NCBI RefSeq assembly: GCF_002796985.1 | Contig: NZ_PEKX01000007.1 | Location: forward strand, 186,001 to 250,000 | Length of the DNA stretch: 64,000 nt | Source of the DNA: Pseudomonas sp. | Lineage (GTDB): Bacteria; Pseudomonadota; Gammaproteobacteria; Pseudomonadales; Pseudomonadaceae | Direction: 5' to 3' | Part shown: in pieces, positions 10,458 through 20,183 of the stretch | Layout of the letters: every line of letters starts with the position of its first letter | Position numbering within the stretch: position 1 is the stretch's first letter | Position numbers and translations under genes: made by a program | Notes under the pieces: model-generated | What the model was told of the DNA's origin: nothing | What the model saw: only the letters and a program-made list of their open reading frames with translations | The model's database searches: none

Positions 10458-12266
10458 TCAGTGACGTTCGGCGCTGGGGTGCTGCGCTGTGGTTTCCGTG
10501 GATTCCTCGGCGGCGCCGTTGGTCATGTCGTTCTTGCGGTGCAGCCACAGCCAGCCGATCAGCAATAGCGTGGGGACGCCGAGCAGGGCAGTGAAGAAGA
10601 AGAATCGCTCGTAACCCATGCCCTCGACCATGGTGCCGGAATAACCGCCGATGAAGCGCGGCAGCAACAGCATGGTGGAGCTGAGCATGGCGTACTGGGT
10701 CGCGGAGAACTTCAGGTTGGTCAGGCTCGACAGGTAGGCGACGAAGGCCGAGGTGGCCAGGCCGCCACTGAAGTTGTCGAGCATGATGGTCACCACCAGC
10801 ATGGTGACGTGAGGCTCCAGCACCTTGAGCAGGGCAAACACGTTCTGGCCCAACAGGTGTGGGTCATCGATCGCACCCATCTGCGCCAGCATGGCGAACA
10901 GCAGGTTGGTCGCCGCCGAGGCCGCACCGCCGATGAACAGGATCGGCAGGATGCTGAAGCGAGCGATCAGCACACCGCCGGCTGCCGCGCCCACCAGGGT
11001 CATGATCACGCCGAACAGCTTGCTGACGGTGGCGATGGTGTCCTTGGTGAAGCCCATGTCGATGTAGAACACGCTGGCCATGGTGCCCATGACCGTGTCG
11101 GACATGCGATAGGTGGAGATCAGCCCGAGCAGCAGCAGCGCCTGCCAGCGGTAGCGGCGGACGAACTCGGTGATGGGGGTCAGCACCGGCGCCATCAGCA
11201 GGCGGCCGGGGGCGGAAATACAACTCAGGGCGATCAGCAGGTAGAGGATGGCGAGCCACCACTTGCCAGCTTCGGTCATGTTGATGAAGGCGGCGCCGGT
11301 CACCAGCAGGATGATCAGCACGATCACCGACACGGCCTGGTGCACGAAATCGAACTGCGGCAGGCCGCGCCCGTGCACGGCCAGCAGCAGCGGACGGCGC
11401 ACTTTCGACAGCAGTTCGCGCACCGGGCGGATCTGCCGGCGCCCGTGGGGCGTCATGCAGATGCCGATGAAGATCGCGTACAACGCGGCGCGCGGCCAGG
11501 CTTGCGCGGTCAGCGCAGTGAGCATGGCTGGCACGGAGATCAACAGCACCAGCAGGGTCAGCACCGAGAGCAGTTGGTGGTTGAAGGCGAAAGCCGAACT
11601 GCCAGCCTGCGGCTGTACGTTGACCGGCGGTTCTTTCATCAGCAGCGTGGTGATCAGGCCGGGCAGGATTGCCAGCGAGCACACGGCATAGGTCAGCGCC
11701 CAGGCCGACTGGCTGTAGTGCAGGGCACTGGAGCCGGCCCATTCGGCGAGAAACAGCACGCCAGCGGTGGCGAACAGTACGGCGACCCGATAGCCGGTCA
11801 TGTAGCAGGCGGCCAGCGCGGCCTGGCGAGTGTTCTCGGCGATTTCCAGGCGGTAGGCGTCGATGGCGATGTCCTGGGTGGCGGAGGCAAAGGCCACCAC
11901 CATCGCCAGGGCGATCAGCCAGTTCAGGTGCGCTTGCGGGTTGCACAGGGCCATGCCGAGCAGGCCGATGGCGATCAGCCCCTGGGAGAACACCAGCCAG
12001 GAGCGGCGGCGACCCAGGCGGCCGATGAAGGGCAGGCGCCATTGGTCGAGCATGGGCGACCACACCCACTTGAACGCGTAGACCAGCCCGATCCAGCTGG
12101 CGAATCCGATGGTTTCCCGAGCGACACCCGCTTCACGCAACCACACCGAGAGGGTGGAGAGCACCAGCATGTAAGGCAGGCCGGCGGCGAATCCCAGCAG
12201 CAAAAGCGCGAGGCTGGCGGGAGACTTGTAGGCAATCCATGCCTCTCGCCAGGAGTGCTCTTTCAT
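10458..12266 (-). CDS. ampG: Muropeptide permease AmpG (MFS)
   Basis: AmpG imports GlcNAc-anhydro-MurNAc peptides released by wall turnover into the cytosol, feeding recycling and the AmpR/AmpC beta-lactamase induction signal. The 602-residue polytopic protein begins with the conserved SLALLLLGFAAGLPYMLV, with GFASWIGLVYAFKWVWSPMLDQ and the RRSWLVFSQ loop of the family. It is longer than enterobacterial AmpG (about 490) but matches the Pseudomonas form of about 594. ATG 12266 is chosen because the frame upstream to 12452 encodes a non-membrane stretch overlapping the region before the ATL gene. Convergent with mscS. Confidence 0.94.
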   Translation of the reverse strand: MKEHSWREAWIAYKSPASLALLLLGFAAGLPYMLVLSTLSVWLREAGVARETIGFASWIGLVYAFKWVWSPMLDQWRLPFIGRLGRRRSWLVFSQGLIAIGLLGMALCNPQAHLNWLIALAMVVAFASATQDIAIDAYRLEIAENTRQAALAACYMTGYRVAVLFATAGVLFLAEWAGSSALHYSQSAWALTYAVCSLAILPGLITTLLMKEPPVNVQPQAGSSAFAFNHQLLSVLTLLVLLISVPAMLTALTAQAWPRAALYAIFIGICMTPHGRRQIRPVRELLSKVRRPLLLAVHGRGLPQFDFVHQAVSVIVLIILLVTGAAFINMTEAGKWWLAILYLLIALSCISAPGRLLMAPVLTPITEFVRRYRWQALLLLGLISTYRMSDTVMGTMASVFYIDMGFTKDTIATVSKLFGVIMTLVGAAAGGVLIARFSILPILFIGGAASAATNLLFAMLAQMGAIDDPHLLGQNVFALLKVLEPHVTMLVVTIMLDNFSGGLATSAFVAYLSSLTNLKFSATQYAMLSSTMLLLPRFIGGYSGTMVEGMGYERFFFFTALLGVPTLLLIGWLWLHRKNDMTNGAAEESTETTAQHPSAERH

Positions 12267-12306
12267 GGGGTGTTTTCCAGCAGGACGAAAATTCTTGCGA
12301 ACTTTA

Positions 12307-12618
12307 CTAGGACTGCTCGCCGCTAGGCCAGCCGTGCCGACGTATGTCCACCCGATCGTTATGGATTCTGACACCTTCCGCACGCAATCGTGCGCGCTGC
12401 TCGTTCCCCGAGACGGTGCCGATGGGCAGGCTGATGCGCCCGCCGGCAGCAATCACCCGGTGCCAGGGCAGGCGTGTGCCTTCTGGTAGCTGCCCGAGGG
12501 TGCGGCCCACCAGCCGAGCCGCGCGGCCCAGGCCGGCGAGGCGGGCGACATCGCCGTAGGTGATGACGCAGCCTTCGGGCACTTGGGCGATCACCAGGAA
12601 GATCGCTTCGCGGCGCAT
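12307..12618 (-). CDS. Alkyltransferase-like protein (ATL), O6-alkylguanine DNA binding
   Basis: About 103 residues, homologous to the DNA-binding domain of O6-methylguanine-DNA methyltransferase (VITYGDVARLAG, then GRTLGQLPEG). The active-site PCHRV is replaced by PWHRV, so the acceptor cysteine is a tryptophan, the hallmark of ATL proteins (E. coli YbaZ, S. pombe Atl1). ATLs bind O6-alkylguanine lesions without transferring the alkyl group and hand them to nucleotide excision repair. ATG 12618 is preferred because AGGAA lies 8 bases upstream; an alternative ATG at 12672 would add 18 residues and has no ribosome binding site. It lies just upstream of ampG on the same strand, 40 bases apart. 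Confidence 0.9.
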   Translation of the reverse strand: MRREAIFLVIAQVPEGCVITYGDVARLAGLGRAARLVGRTLGQLPEGTRLPWHRVIAAGGRISLPIGTVSGNEQRARLRAEGVRIHNDRVDIRRHGWPSGEQS

Positions 12619-12867
12619 CTGCAGGCTTTCCTGGGTGCGATCGGCGGGTGAGTCTTTACATCGCTCTGGCATGGGGCATCACGCGTGTCGGCTTGCTGCA
12701 CAGGATAGCTGGATGCGCCAAGGCGGCATACCCGCGGACGCCACCGCCAAAATGTGATCGCGCTCCCGGCCGGGGCATCCGGCCTGTCGTACGTCCGGCC
12801 GAGGCGGCTAATCGCCGGTGCCCGCCCGGATACTTTCCGGCCATTTCCTGGTCCCCGTTGCCCTGCG

Positions 12868-13899
12868 ATGTTTTCCAGAATCCTGCTGTTCCTTGCCGCT
12901 GCCTGCCTCTACAGCCTTCCGAGCCTCGCCGACACTGTCTGGCTCAAGAGCGGTGACCGTCTCTCCGGCAAGATCAAGCTCTACGACAGTGGCAAGTTGT
13001 TGCTCAACACCGACTTCGCAGGCGTGATAACGATCGAGGGCAGCAAGATTTCCAGTGTTGAAAGCGTTCAGGACCTGATGGTCCGCTTCAAGGGAGGTGA
13101 ACAACAACTGCTGCATGGATTGCAGGCTGGCCAGCCCGGGCAGGTTGGCCTGGATGGCAGCGCTCCGCGCTCCGTAGCGCTTGCCGATGTTCGGCAAGTC
13201 GTGCCGCACACGCCAATCGCCAAGGATTGGCGGTGGAGTGGCAACGTCGATGCAGCCATGGACCAGAAACGGGCGGCGAAAGACACCGACAAGGTCGACG
13301 TAAGGGCCAAGACGGTCGTGCGTAACCGTAATTGGCGGAATACCTTGGAGGGTGAGTATCACCGCGAAGTCAAGGATGCCAATGTCGCCACTGACAATTA
13401 CAACCTTCAGTACGCACTCGACCGCTTCTGGGGGGAGCACTGGTTCTGGCAGGGGCGCCTGGAGTACTGGCGCGATTGGGTCGATGAACTGGCGATTGAG
13501 CGGGATGTGGCGACCGGGCCGGGATATCAGTTCTGGGACGATGAAACGGGCGCATTCTCCCTGACGGCACTGATCTACCGCAGCGAGCTTGAACTCACTT
13601 ATCCCGAACAGCTGAAGGTTTATTCGTCAGCCCTTGGTTGGGACTACAGGCACTTTCTGCTAGCCAAACGCCTTGAGCTGTTCAGCGATGGCACTTACCA
13701 GAAAATGATGGAAAAAATGGAGTCGGAGTATTTGTACGACATCGACACCATATCGCGAGGACGGCTGGGACTTCGTTACAAGGTGACTTCCTGGGCGTCC
13801 CTGAACGTGCGTACGGAATGGGAAAAGATAACCTTCAAGGCGGATGCTCCGGACAACAGCGATCGGCGCCTGGTGATGGGGGTGGGAATCAATTGGTGA
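12868..13899 (+). CDS. DUF481 family outer-membrane-type protein, copy 1
   Basis: A 343-residue secreted protein with a cleavable signal peptide (hydrophobic residues 4-18, cleavage expected after SLA). An N-terminal domain of about 100 residues containing DTVWLKSGDRLSGKIKLYD precedes a DUF481 (YdiY-like) region predicted to form beta strands, with GYQFWDDETGAFSLTALIYR and an aromatic-poor C-terminus VMGVGINW. Function is unknown. It is paralogous to the next gene (about half the residues identical by eye) but uses more A/T-ending and rarer codons (TTG, ATA, CGA) than its neighbour. No Shine-Dalgarno sequence is seen before ATG 12868; the start is chosen for the signal peptide. Confidence 0.85.
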   Translation: MFSRILLFLAAACLYSLPSLADTVWLKSGDRLSGKIKLYDSGKLLLNTDFAGVITIEGSKISSVESVQDLMVRFKGGEQQLLHGLQAGQPGQVGLDGSAPRSVALADVRQVVPHTPIAKDWRWSGNVDAAMDQKRAAKDTDKVDVRAKTVVRNRNWRNTLEGEYHREVKDANVATDNYNLQYALDRFWGEHWFWQGRLEYWRDWVDELAIERDVATGPGYQFWDDETGAFSLTALIYRSELELTYPEQLKVYSSALGWDYRHFLLAKRLELFSDGTYQKMMEKMESEYLYDIDTISRGRLGLRYKVTSWASLNVRTEWEKITFKADAPDNSDRRLVMGVGINW

Positions 13900-13911
13900 T
13901 TGCGAGGGCAG

Positions 13912-13943
13912 TCTGACAGATGGATTTTCCTCCATCTGTCAGA
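13912..13943 (+). terminator. Perfect 13-bp hairpin after DUF481 copy 1
   Basis: TCTGACAGATGGA (13912-13924) and its exact reverse complement (13931-13943) flank a TTTTCC loop. There is no T-run after it, so it may be an mRNA 3'-end stabiliser rather than a terminator. A second hairpin ending GCTTTTT follows at about 13991-14018 and could terminate. Confidence 0.5.
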
Positions 13944-14047
13944 AGTGGTGAACTCCGCCGGGATGGGTCTGTCAGTCGTTGCTCTGGTGTCGGGTATCTG
14001 GATAATGCCCGGCTTTTTGCCTAATCAGATCCAGACGATTCCTACTC

Positions 14048-15049
14048 ATGCTTTCCAGAACTCTATTGTCCGTTGCCCTTGCGTCCGTTTCATTCACAAC
14101 ACTCGCAGACACCATCTGGTTGAAGAATGGTGACCGCCTCACCGGCACCATCAAGTTGTACGACGGCGGCAAGCTGCTGCTGGCGACCGACTATGGCGGC
14201 GAAATCGCCCTGAAGTGGGACAAGATCAAGACGCTGGAGAGCGACCAGAACCTCCTGGTGAAGTACGACGAGGAATCCGGCGAGCACTCCAAGGGCCTGA
14301 AAGCGTCCGACCAGGGCAAGGTCACGCTGGTCAACGGCGAGGCGCGCACGGTGGACCTGGCGAAGATCGAGCAGATGATGCCGCCCAAGCCGATCCTCGA
14401 AGACTGGGTGTGGACCGGTAACGTCGACTTCTCCCTGGATCACAAGCAGGCCGAGAACGATGTCGAGGATTACGACATCGACTTCAAGACCAACGCCCGC
14501 CACGGCCGCTGGCGCCACAACCTGCAGGGCGAGTACAACCGCGAGAAGAAGGACGATTCGGTCAGCACCAACAACTACTCCGCGCAGTACGCGCTGGACC
14601 GCTTCCTCGACGAGCACTGGTTCTGGCAGGGCCAGGCGCAGTACAAGCGTGACTGGATCGAAGACCTGCAGAAGAAGCGTACCGTCGGTACGGGGCCGGG
14701 CTACCAGTTCTGGGATAACGAGCTGGGCGCGTTCTCCCTGGCCACGCTGGTCAACCGCAACGACTACGAATTCGTCGATGACGAGAAGTCGCACTTCTAC
14801 AGCTCCAGCGTGAAGTGGGACTACAACCGCTACCTGCTGGCCAAGCAGTTCGAGCTGTTCACCAACGGTGAGGTGAGCAAGCCGCTGGAGTCCAACGTGG
14901 ACTACGAACTGGAGAGCGAGGCGGGCATCCGCTACAAACTGACGTCCTGGGCGTCCCTGAGTCTGAAGGCCGAGTGGGACAAGCTCAGTGGCAACGATGG
15001 CGATGTCAACGAGCGGCGTTACACCCTCGGCCTGGGCGTAGGCTGGTAA
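14048..15049 (+). CDS. DUF481 family outer-membrane-type protein, copy 2
   Basis: A 333-residue paralogue of the preceding gene: signal peptide (residues 1-20, cleavage near TTLA), the same N-terminal block DTIWLKNGDRLTGTIKLYDG, and a DUF481 region with DEHWFWQGQAQYKRDW and GYQFWDNELGAFSLATLV. It ends in LGLGVGW, the kind of terminal beta strand ending in an aromatic residue seen in outer-membrane barrels. The genome-typical GC-rich codons suggest this is the resident copy. No Shine-Dalgarno sequence is seen in front of ATG 14048. The role is unknown; an outer-membrane location is inferred. Confidence 0.87.
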   Translation: MLSRTLLSVALASVSFTTLADTIWLKNGDRLTGTIKLYDGGKLLLATDYGGEIALKWDKIKTLESDQNLLVKYDEESGEHSKGLKASDQGKVTLVNGEARTVDLAKIEQMMPPKPILEDWVWTGNVDFSLDHKQAENDVEDYDIDFKTNARHGRWRHNLQGEYNREKKDDSVSTNNYSAQYALDRFLDEHWFWQGQAQYKRDWIEDLQKKRTVGTGPGYQFWDNELGAFSLATLVNRNDYEFVDDEKSHFYSSSVKWDYNRYLLAKQFELFTNGEVSKPLESNVDYELESEAGIRYKLTSWASLSLKAEWDKLSGNDGDVNERRYTLGLGVGW

Positions 15050-15060
15050 CACCGCTTTAT

Positions 15061-15149
15061 GTCGGAGCGAGCTTGCTCGCGAAGCGCCTGGCACTGTGGC
15101 TTGGATGATTCGCGAGCAATAACGATGGTGTTCCCCTCGCTCCTACAGA
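15061..15149. repeat. Degenerate REP pair
   Basis: GGAGCGAGCTTGCTCGCGAA (from about 15063) and an inverted partner ending CTCGCTCCTAC near 15147. The second arm is interrupted by an extra stretch (around 15120-15140), so the pair is broken relative to the copy at 4049. Confidence 0.7.
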
Positions 15150-15164
15150 TGAATTCCGAGCATG

Positions 15165-15193
15165 AAAAAGCCCCGCACCTGGCGGGGCTTTTT
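15165..15193. terminator. Bidirectional terminator between DUF481 copy 2 and the SDR gene
   Basis: AAAAAGCCCCGC (15165-15176) pairs with GCGGGGCTTTTT (15182-15193), placed between convergent genes. Confidence 0.85.
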
Positions 15194-15207
15194 CATGGGC
15201 GGGCGGA

Positions 15208-15966
15208 TTACAGACGCAGGCCGCCGTCCAGCTCCAGCACGCGGCCGGTGTAGTAGTCGTTTTCGAGGATGTAGGCCACCGAGTGAGCGATTTCCAGCGG
15301 TTTGCCCAGACGCTTGAGCGGAATGCCGGAGGTCATCTTCTCCAGTGCTTCGGGCTTCATGCTGGCGACCATGTCGGTCTCGATGAAGCCGGGAGCCACG
15401 CCCGCCACGCGGATGCCGTAGCGCGCCAGTTCCTTCGCCCATACCACGGTGTCGGCGGCGACGCCGGCCTTGGCCGCGGAGTAGTTGGCCTGGCCCATGT
15501 TGCCGGCGCGGGAGATGGAGGAAATGTTGACGATCGCACCTTCGTTCTTCAGCTCGATCATCTTCGCCGCCACTTCGCGGGTGCAGAGGAACACGCCGGT
15601 CAGGTTGACGTCGATCACCGCCTGCCACTGGGCCAGGCTCATCTTGCTCAGTTCGCCGTCCTTGACCTTGATGGTCAGGCCATCGCGCAGGATGCCGGCG
15701 TTGTTGACCAGGCCGTTGATGGCGCCGAAGTCGCTGGCGACCTGGGCCACCATATGGGTAACCTGTTCCTCGTTGGCGACGTTGCACAGGTAGGCGCGGG
15801 CGTCACCGCCGGCGGCCTTGCAGGCTGCCACGGCTTCGTCCAGTTTTTCGGCATTGAGGTCAACCAGCGCGACGCGCGCGCCCTTGCCGGAGAGATACTC
15901 GCCCATGGCGCGGCCCAGGCCCTGGCAGCCACCGGTGATGATGATGACCTTGTCTTTCAATTGCAT
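15208..15966 (-). CDS. Short-chain dehydrogenase/reductase (FabG-like)
   Basis: A 252-residue classical SDR with an NAD(P)-binding Rossmann fold. Visible motifs: cofactor glycines TGGCQGLG near residue 11, NNAG in GLVNNAGIL, catalytic Ser in SSIS, and YxxxK as YSAAKAG. The C-terminal half holds VAPGFIETDM and a typical ending TGRVLELDGGLRL. It resembles 3-oxoacyl-ACP reductases, but many SDRs share this pattern, so the substrate is open. ATG 15966 begins the canonical MQLKDKVIIITG; the 18 codons upstream carry no SDR feature. Convergent with DUF481 copy 2 and divergent from the HugZ-like gene. Confidence 0.88.
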   Translation of the reverse strand: MQLKDKVIIITGGCQGLGRAMGEYLSGKGARVALVDLNAEKLDEAVAACKAAGGDARAYLCNVANEEQVTHMVAQVASDFGAINGLVNNAGILRDGLTIKVKDGELSKMSLAQWQAVIDVNLTGVFLCTREVAAKMIELKNEGAIVNISSISRAGNMGQANYSAAKAGVAADTVVWAKELARYGIRVAGVAPGFIETDMVASMKPEALEKMTSGIPLKRLGKPLEIAHSVAYILENDYYTGRVLELDGGLRL

Positions 15967-16073
15967 CGGAACAACCCCACGAACAGTTTCTGGTGAAAGG
16001 CCCCGCCGGCAGCTGTGCACAGAGTCAGTCCTGCCCGTCCGTTTGCGACGGATTCTTTGCGAGGAGTCATAAG

Positions 16074-16811
16074 TTGAGCGTGAAAGCTGCCAAGCATGCC
16101 CGAGAACTGCTGCTCAAGGAATACCGCGGCGTTCTCTCGACCCACTCGAAAAAGTGGCCCGGGTTCCCCTTCGGCTCCGTGGTGCCGTACTGCCTGGACG
16201 AGGCGGGCCGGCCGCTGATCCTGATCAGTCGCATCGCCCAGCACACCCACAACCTGCAGATGGACGGCAAATGCTCGCTGCTCATCGGCGAGCGCGGCGT
16301 CGACGACATCCAGGCCGCCGGCCGCCTGACCCTGCTGGCCGAGGCGCTGATGATCGAGGATGTCGACGCCATCGCTGGCGCCGCCGAGCGTTACTACCGT
16401 TATTTCCCCGGCTCGCAGGACTACCACATCGTCCACGACTTTGATTTCTGGGTCCTGGAGCCGGTGCAGTGGCGCTTCATCGGCGGCTTCGGCGATATCC
16501 ACTGGCTGGGCGCCAACAGCGTACCGCTTGCCAACCCCTTCGTCGGCGAGGCGGAAAAGAGCATGGTCGAGCACATGAACAGCGACCACGCCAACGCTAT
16601 CGCGCACTATGTCGAACTGGCCGGGCTGCCCGCCGGCAAAGACCCGCAGTTGGTAGGGATTGATACAGAAGGTTTCCACCTGCGCATCGGTCAGGGGCTG
16701 CACTGGCTGCCGTTCCCCGCGCCCTGCGGCAACGCTGGCGCGGTGCGCCAGGCGCTGGTGCAATTGGCCAAGGCGGACGTCTGGCCGGGCAACGAAGTGA
16801 TCCAGATCTGA
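16074..16811 (+). CDS. HugZ-like haem-utilisation / PNPOx-fold protein with DUF2470 domain
   Basis: A 245-residue protein of two parts: an FMN-binding-type split barrel (residues 10-160, with GVLSTHSKKWPGFPFGSVVPY and SRIAQHTHNL), and a C-terminal DUF2470 domain (VEHMNSDHANAIAHYV to WLPFPAPC). HugZ-family members degrade or bind haem; others in the fold bind flavin, so function is a family-level guess. The best start is TTG 16074 because GAGGAG lies 7 bases upstream; ATG 15993 is unsupported and overlaps upstream sequence, and GTG 16080 is a weaker alternative. The gene is followed by fxsA at a gap of about 90 bases. Confidence 0.83.
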   Translation: MSVKAAKHARELLLKEYRGVLSTHSKKWPGFPFGSVVPYCLDEAGRPLILISRIAQHTHNLQMDGKCSLLIGERGVDDIQAAGRLTLLAEALMIEDVDAIAGAAERYYRYFPGSQDYHIVHDFDFWVLEPVQWRFIGGFGDIHWLGANSVPLANPFVGEAEKSMVEHMNSDHANAIAHYVELAGLPAGKDPQLVGIDTEGFHLRIGQGLHWLPFPAPCGNAGAVRQALVQLAKADVWPGNEVIQI

Positions 16812-16898
16812 GTGATCCCTTGGCATTCCCTTGAAATCGGAGCGGGGCGTCGCCACCTAGCTTTCTACCCGGGCAATGACCCCGCCAAGGATTCATCG

Positions 16899-17366
16899 AT
16901 GCGAGTTCCCCTGTTTCTGATTCTGCTGTTCCCGCTGATCGAGCTGGCCGTGATGATCAAGGTCGGCAGCGTGATCGGCGTGGGCTGGACCCTCCTGCTG
17001 ATCATCGCTGGCGCCTTCATCGGTGCCGCGGTATTGCGCGTGGCCGGCGTCGCTACTGCGCTGCGTGCCCGTGAGCGGCTGAACCGTGGCGAGCTTCCCG
17101 AACAGGAAATGCTCGAAGGCCTGGTGATCGCCCTCGGTGGCGGCCTGCTGATGCTGCCGGGCTTCATCAGCGATGCTTTCGGCCTGCTTTGCCTGATCCC
17201 CTTCACTCGCCGCCTGATGCTCGGCCGTGTGCGCCAGCGCATGCAGGAGCAGGCCGAGCGTCGCCGCGCCTTCGCCGACGATCCGGCCGCCCAGCAACCT
17301 GGCGGCCCCCGCGTGATCGAAGGCGAGTACCAGCGCCGCGAAGAAAAGCGTGACCATCTGCGTTGA
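16899..17366 (+). CDS. fxsA: FxsA family membrane protein
   Basis: A 155-residue inner-membrane protein with four hydrophobic segments: residues 1-20, 27-48, a re-entrant part near 78-100, then a polar tail. It matches FxsA of E. coli (158 residues), whose overexpression relieves F-plasmid exclusion of phage T7; the normal role is unknown. MRVPLFLILLFPLIELAVMI is the typical start, and AAGG lies 8 bases before ATG 16899. The C-terminus is basic and disordered. As in other proteobacteria the gene sits directly upstream of groES, with the heat-shock promoter between them. Confidence 0.9.
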   Translation: MRVPLFLILLFPLIELAVMIKVGSVIGVGWTLLLIIAGAFIGAAVLRVAGVATALRARERLNRGELPEQEMLEGLVIALGGGLLMLPGFISDAFGLLCLIPFTRRLMLGRVRQRMQEQAERRRAFADDPAAQQPGGPRVIEGEYQRREEKRDHLR

Positions 17367-17425
17367 GCTTCGGGCGGTTTCGGTCGGCCAAGCTCCTTTC
17401 GTTAGCAAATTTTTTTAGTCACACA

Positions 17426-17453
17426 CTTGAAATGCCTCGCAGCGACCTTATGT
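17426..17453 (+). promoter_or_regulatory. Heat-shock (sigma-32/RpoH) promoter of groESL
   Basis: CTTGAAA (17426-17432) matches the RpoH -35 box, and after a 13-base spacer CCTTATGT (17446-17453) resembles the CCCCATNT -10 box. Transcription should start near 17460, leaving a 5' leader of about 140 bases that contains a small hairpin (CCTGTC/GACAGG around 17472-17490). No CIRCE element was seen. Confidence 0.8.
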
Positions 17454-17601
17454 ACCGGTCACCGCAAGGTCCCTGTCACACGGACAGGCTGCTCTTTACG
17501 CGTCTCGCCCGTCGGGACGCAAACCGGCCCCGCCGGATTCAATAAAACCTGCCGGACATCGATCCGGCCGCTGGAAACCACAGTTTGGGAGAGTTACGAC
17601 T

Positions 17602-17895
17602 ATGAAGCTTCGTCCTCTGCATGACCGCGTCGTCATCCGTCGCAGCGAGGAAGAGACCAAGACCGCAGGCGGCATCGTGCTGCCGGGTTCCGCCGCCGAG
17701 AAGCCGAACCGCGGTGAAGTGGTTGCTGTTGGTGCCGGCCGTGTCCTGGACAACGGCGAAGTTCGCGCTCTGGCCGTGAAGGTCGGCGACAAGGTGGTCT
17801 TCGGCCCGTACTCGGGCAGCAACGCCATCAAGGTTGACGGCGAAGAACTGCTGGTGATGGGCGAGTCCGAGATCCTCGCCGTCCTGGAAGACTGA
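17602..17895 (+). CDS. groES: Co-chaperonin GroES
   Basis: The 97-residue heptameric lid of the GroEL folding chamber. MKLRPLHDRVVIRRSEEE, the mobile loop TAGGIVLPGSA, and the C-terminal EILAVLED are all standard. GGGAGA precedes ATG 17602. It forms an operon with groEL, 48 bases downstream. Confidence 0.99.
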   Translation: MKLRPLHDRVVIRRSEEETKTAGGIVLPGSAAEKPNRGEVVAVGAGRVLDNGEVRALAVKVGDKVVFGPYSGSNAIKVDGEELLVMGESEILAVLED

Positions 17896-17943
17896 TTCCA
17901 GTCCGTCCACTCCCCACCGAATTCGATTTAGAGGAAACAGAAC

Positions 17944-19584
<1,641 letters not shown>

Positions 19585-19606
19585 GCCACCCGGCACCTGC
19601 TGTAAG

Positions 19607-19634
19607 AAAAAGCCCCGCCTAGGCGGGGCTTTTT
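19607..19634 (+). terminator. Rho-independent terminator after groEL
   Basis: AAAAAGCCCCGCCT and AGGCGGGGCTTTTT form a 14-bp palindrome with A and T tracts; the centre must open to make the loop. Confidence 0.9.
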
Positions 19635-19666
19635 CATGGGCGGCGGATATGCCAGACTGCGCCGCA

Positions 19667-19783
19667 GGAGATGGCATTCCTCCTTCAACCGCCCTTGTGG
19701 CTGATGATGCCTACGCATAGACCTGGAAAGGCGCGTAGGCGCTCGCCTGCAGCCTGTCCAAACACCTTCTACAGGACAGGACC
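19667..19783 (+). promoter_or_regulatory. Fluoride (crcB) riboswitch and expression platform
   Basis: The leader matches the fluoride aptamer: P1 GGAG (19667-19670) with CTCC (19680-19683), enclosing ATGGCATT; P3 GGCAT (19673-19677) with ATGCC (19707-19711); P2 CCGC/GTGG (19689-19692 with 19697-19700); and the conserved GCTGATGATGCCTA. The 3' strand of the aptamer, GCCTACGC (19709-19716), can alternatively pair with GCGTAGGC (19733-19740), an 8-bp competitor. Just before the gene, CCTGTCC (19753-19759) pairs with GGACAGG (19774-19780), covering the ribosome binding site of ATG 19784. This suggests control of translation by fluoride, with no T-run for termination. Confidence 0.92.
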
Positions 19784-20167
19784 ATGTGGAAATCCATTCT
19801 CGCCGTCTCCCTCGGAGCCGCTCTTGGCGCACTACTGCGCTGGGTCCTCGGGCTCAAGCTCAATACCCTCCTGCCTTCCATGCCGCCCGGCACGGTGGTC
19901 GCCAACCTGGTCGGCGGCTACATCATCGGCGCGGCCATCGCCTTCTTCGCCAACACACCCGGCTTGGCGCCAGAATGGCGGTTACTGATCATCACCGGTT
20001 TCTGTGGCGGTCTGACCACCTTCTCGACCTTCTCGGCGGAAGTCGTCGTCCTTCTGCAGCAGGGCCGACTGACCTGGGCGATGGGTACGGTCGCCACGCA
20101 CCTCGCCGGTTCTCTGTTGATGACCCTGGCTGGACTCTGGTCGGTGCACGCGCTGATGGGCCGTTAG
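19784..20167 (+). CDS. crcB: Fluoride channel CrcB (Fluc)
   Basis: The 127-residue inner-membrane protein of the Fluc family forms dual-topology dimers that let fluoride leave the cell. Four hydrophobic helices are visible. The signature GFCGGLTTFSTFSAEVV, containing the phenylalanine and threonine residues of the fluoride pores, and the Na+-site glycine region are present, as is GTVVANLVGGYIIGA. It lies directly under a fluoride riboswitch and is followed by a DUF190 gene 16 bases downstream with a strong GGGAGG site. Confidence 0.96.
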   Translation: MWKSILAVSLGAALGALLRWVLGLKLNTLLPSMPPGTVVANLVGGYIIGAAIAFFANTPGLAPEWRLLIITGFCGGLTTFSTFSAEVVVLLQQGRLTWAMGTVATHLAGSLLMTLAGLWSVHALMGR

Positions 20168-20183
20168 GCCTCGGGAGGAAGAG

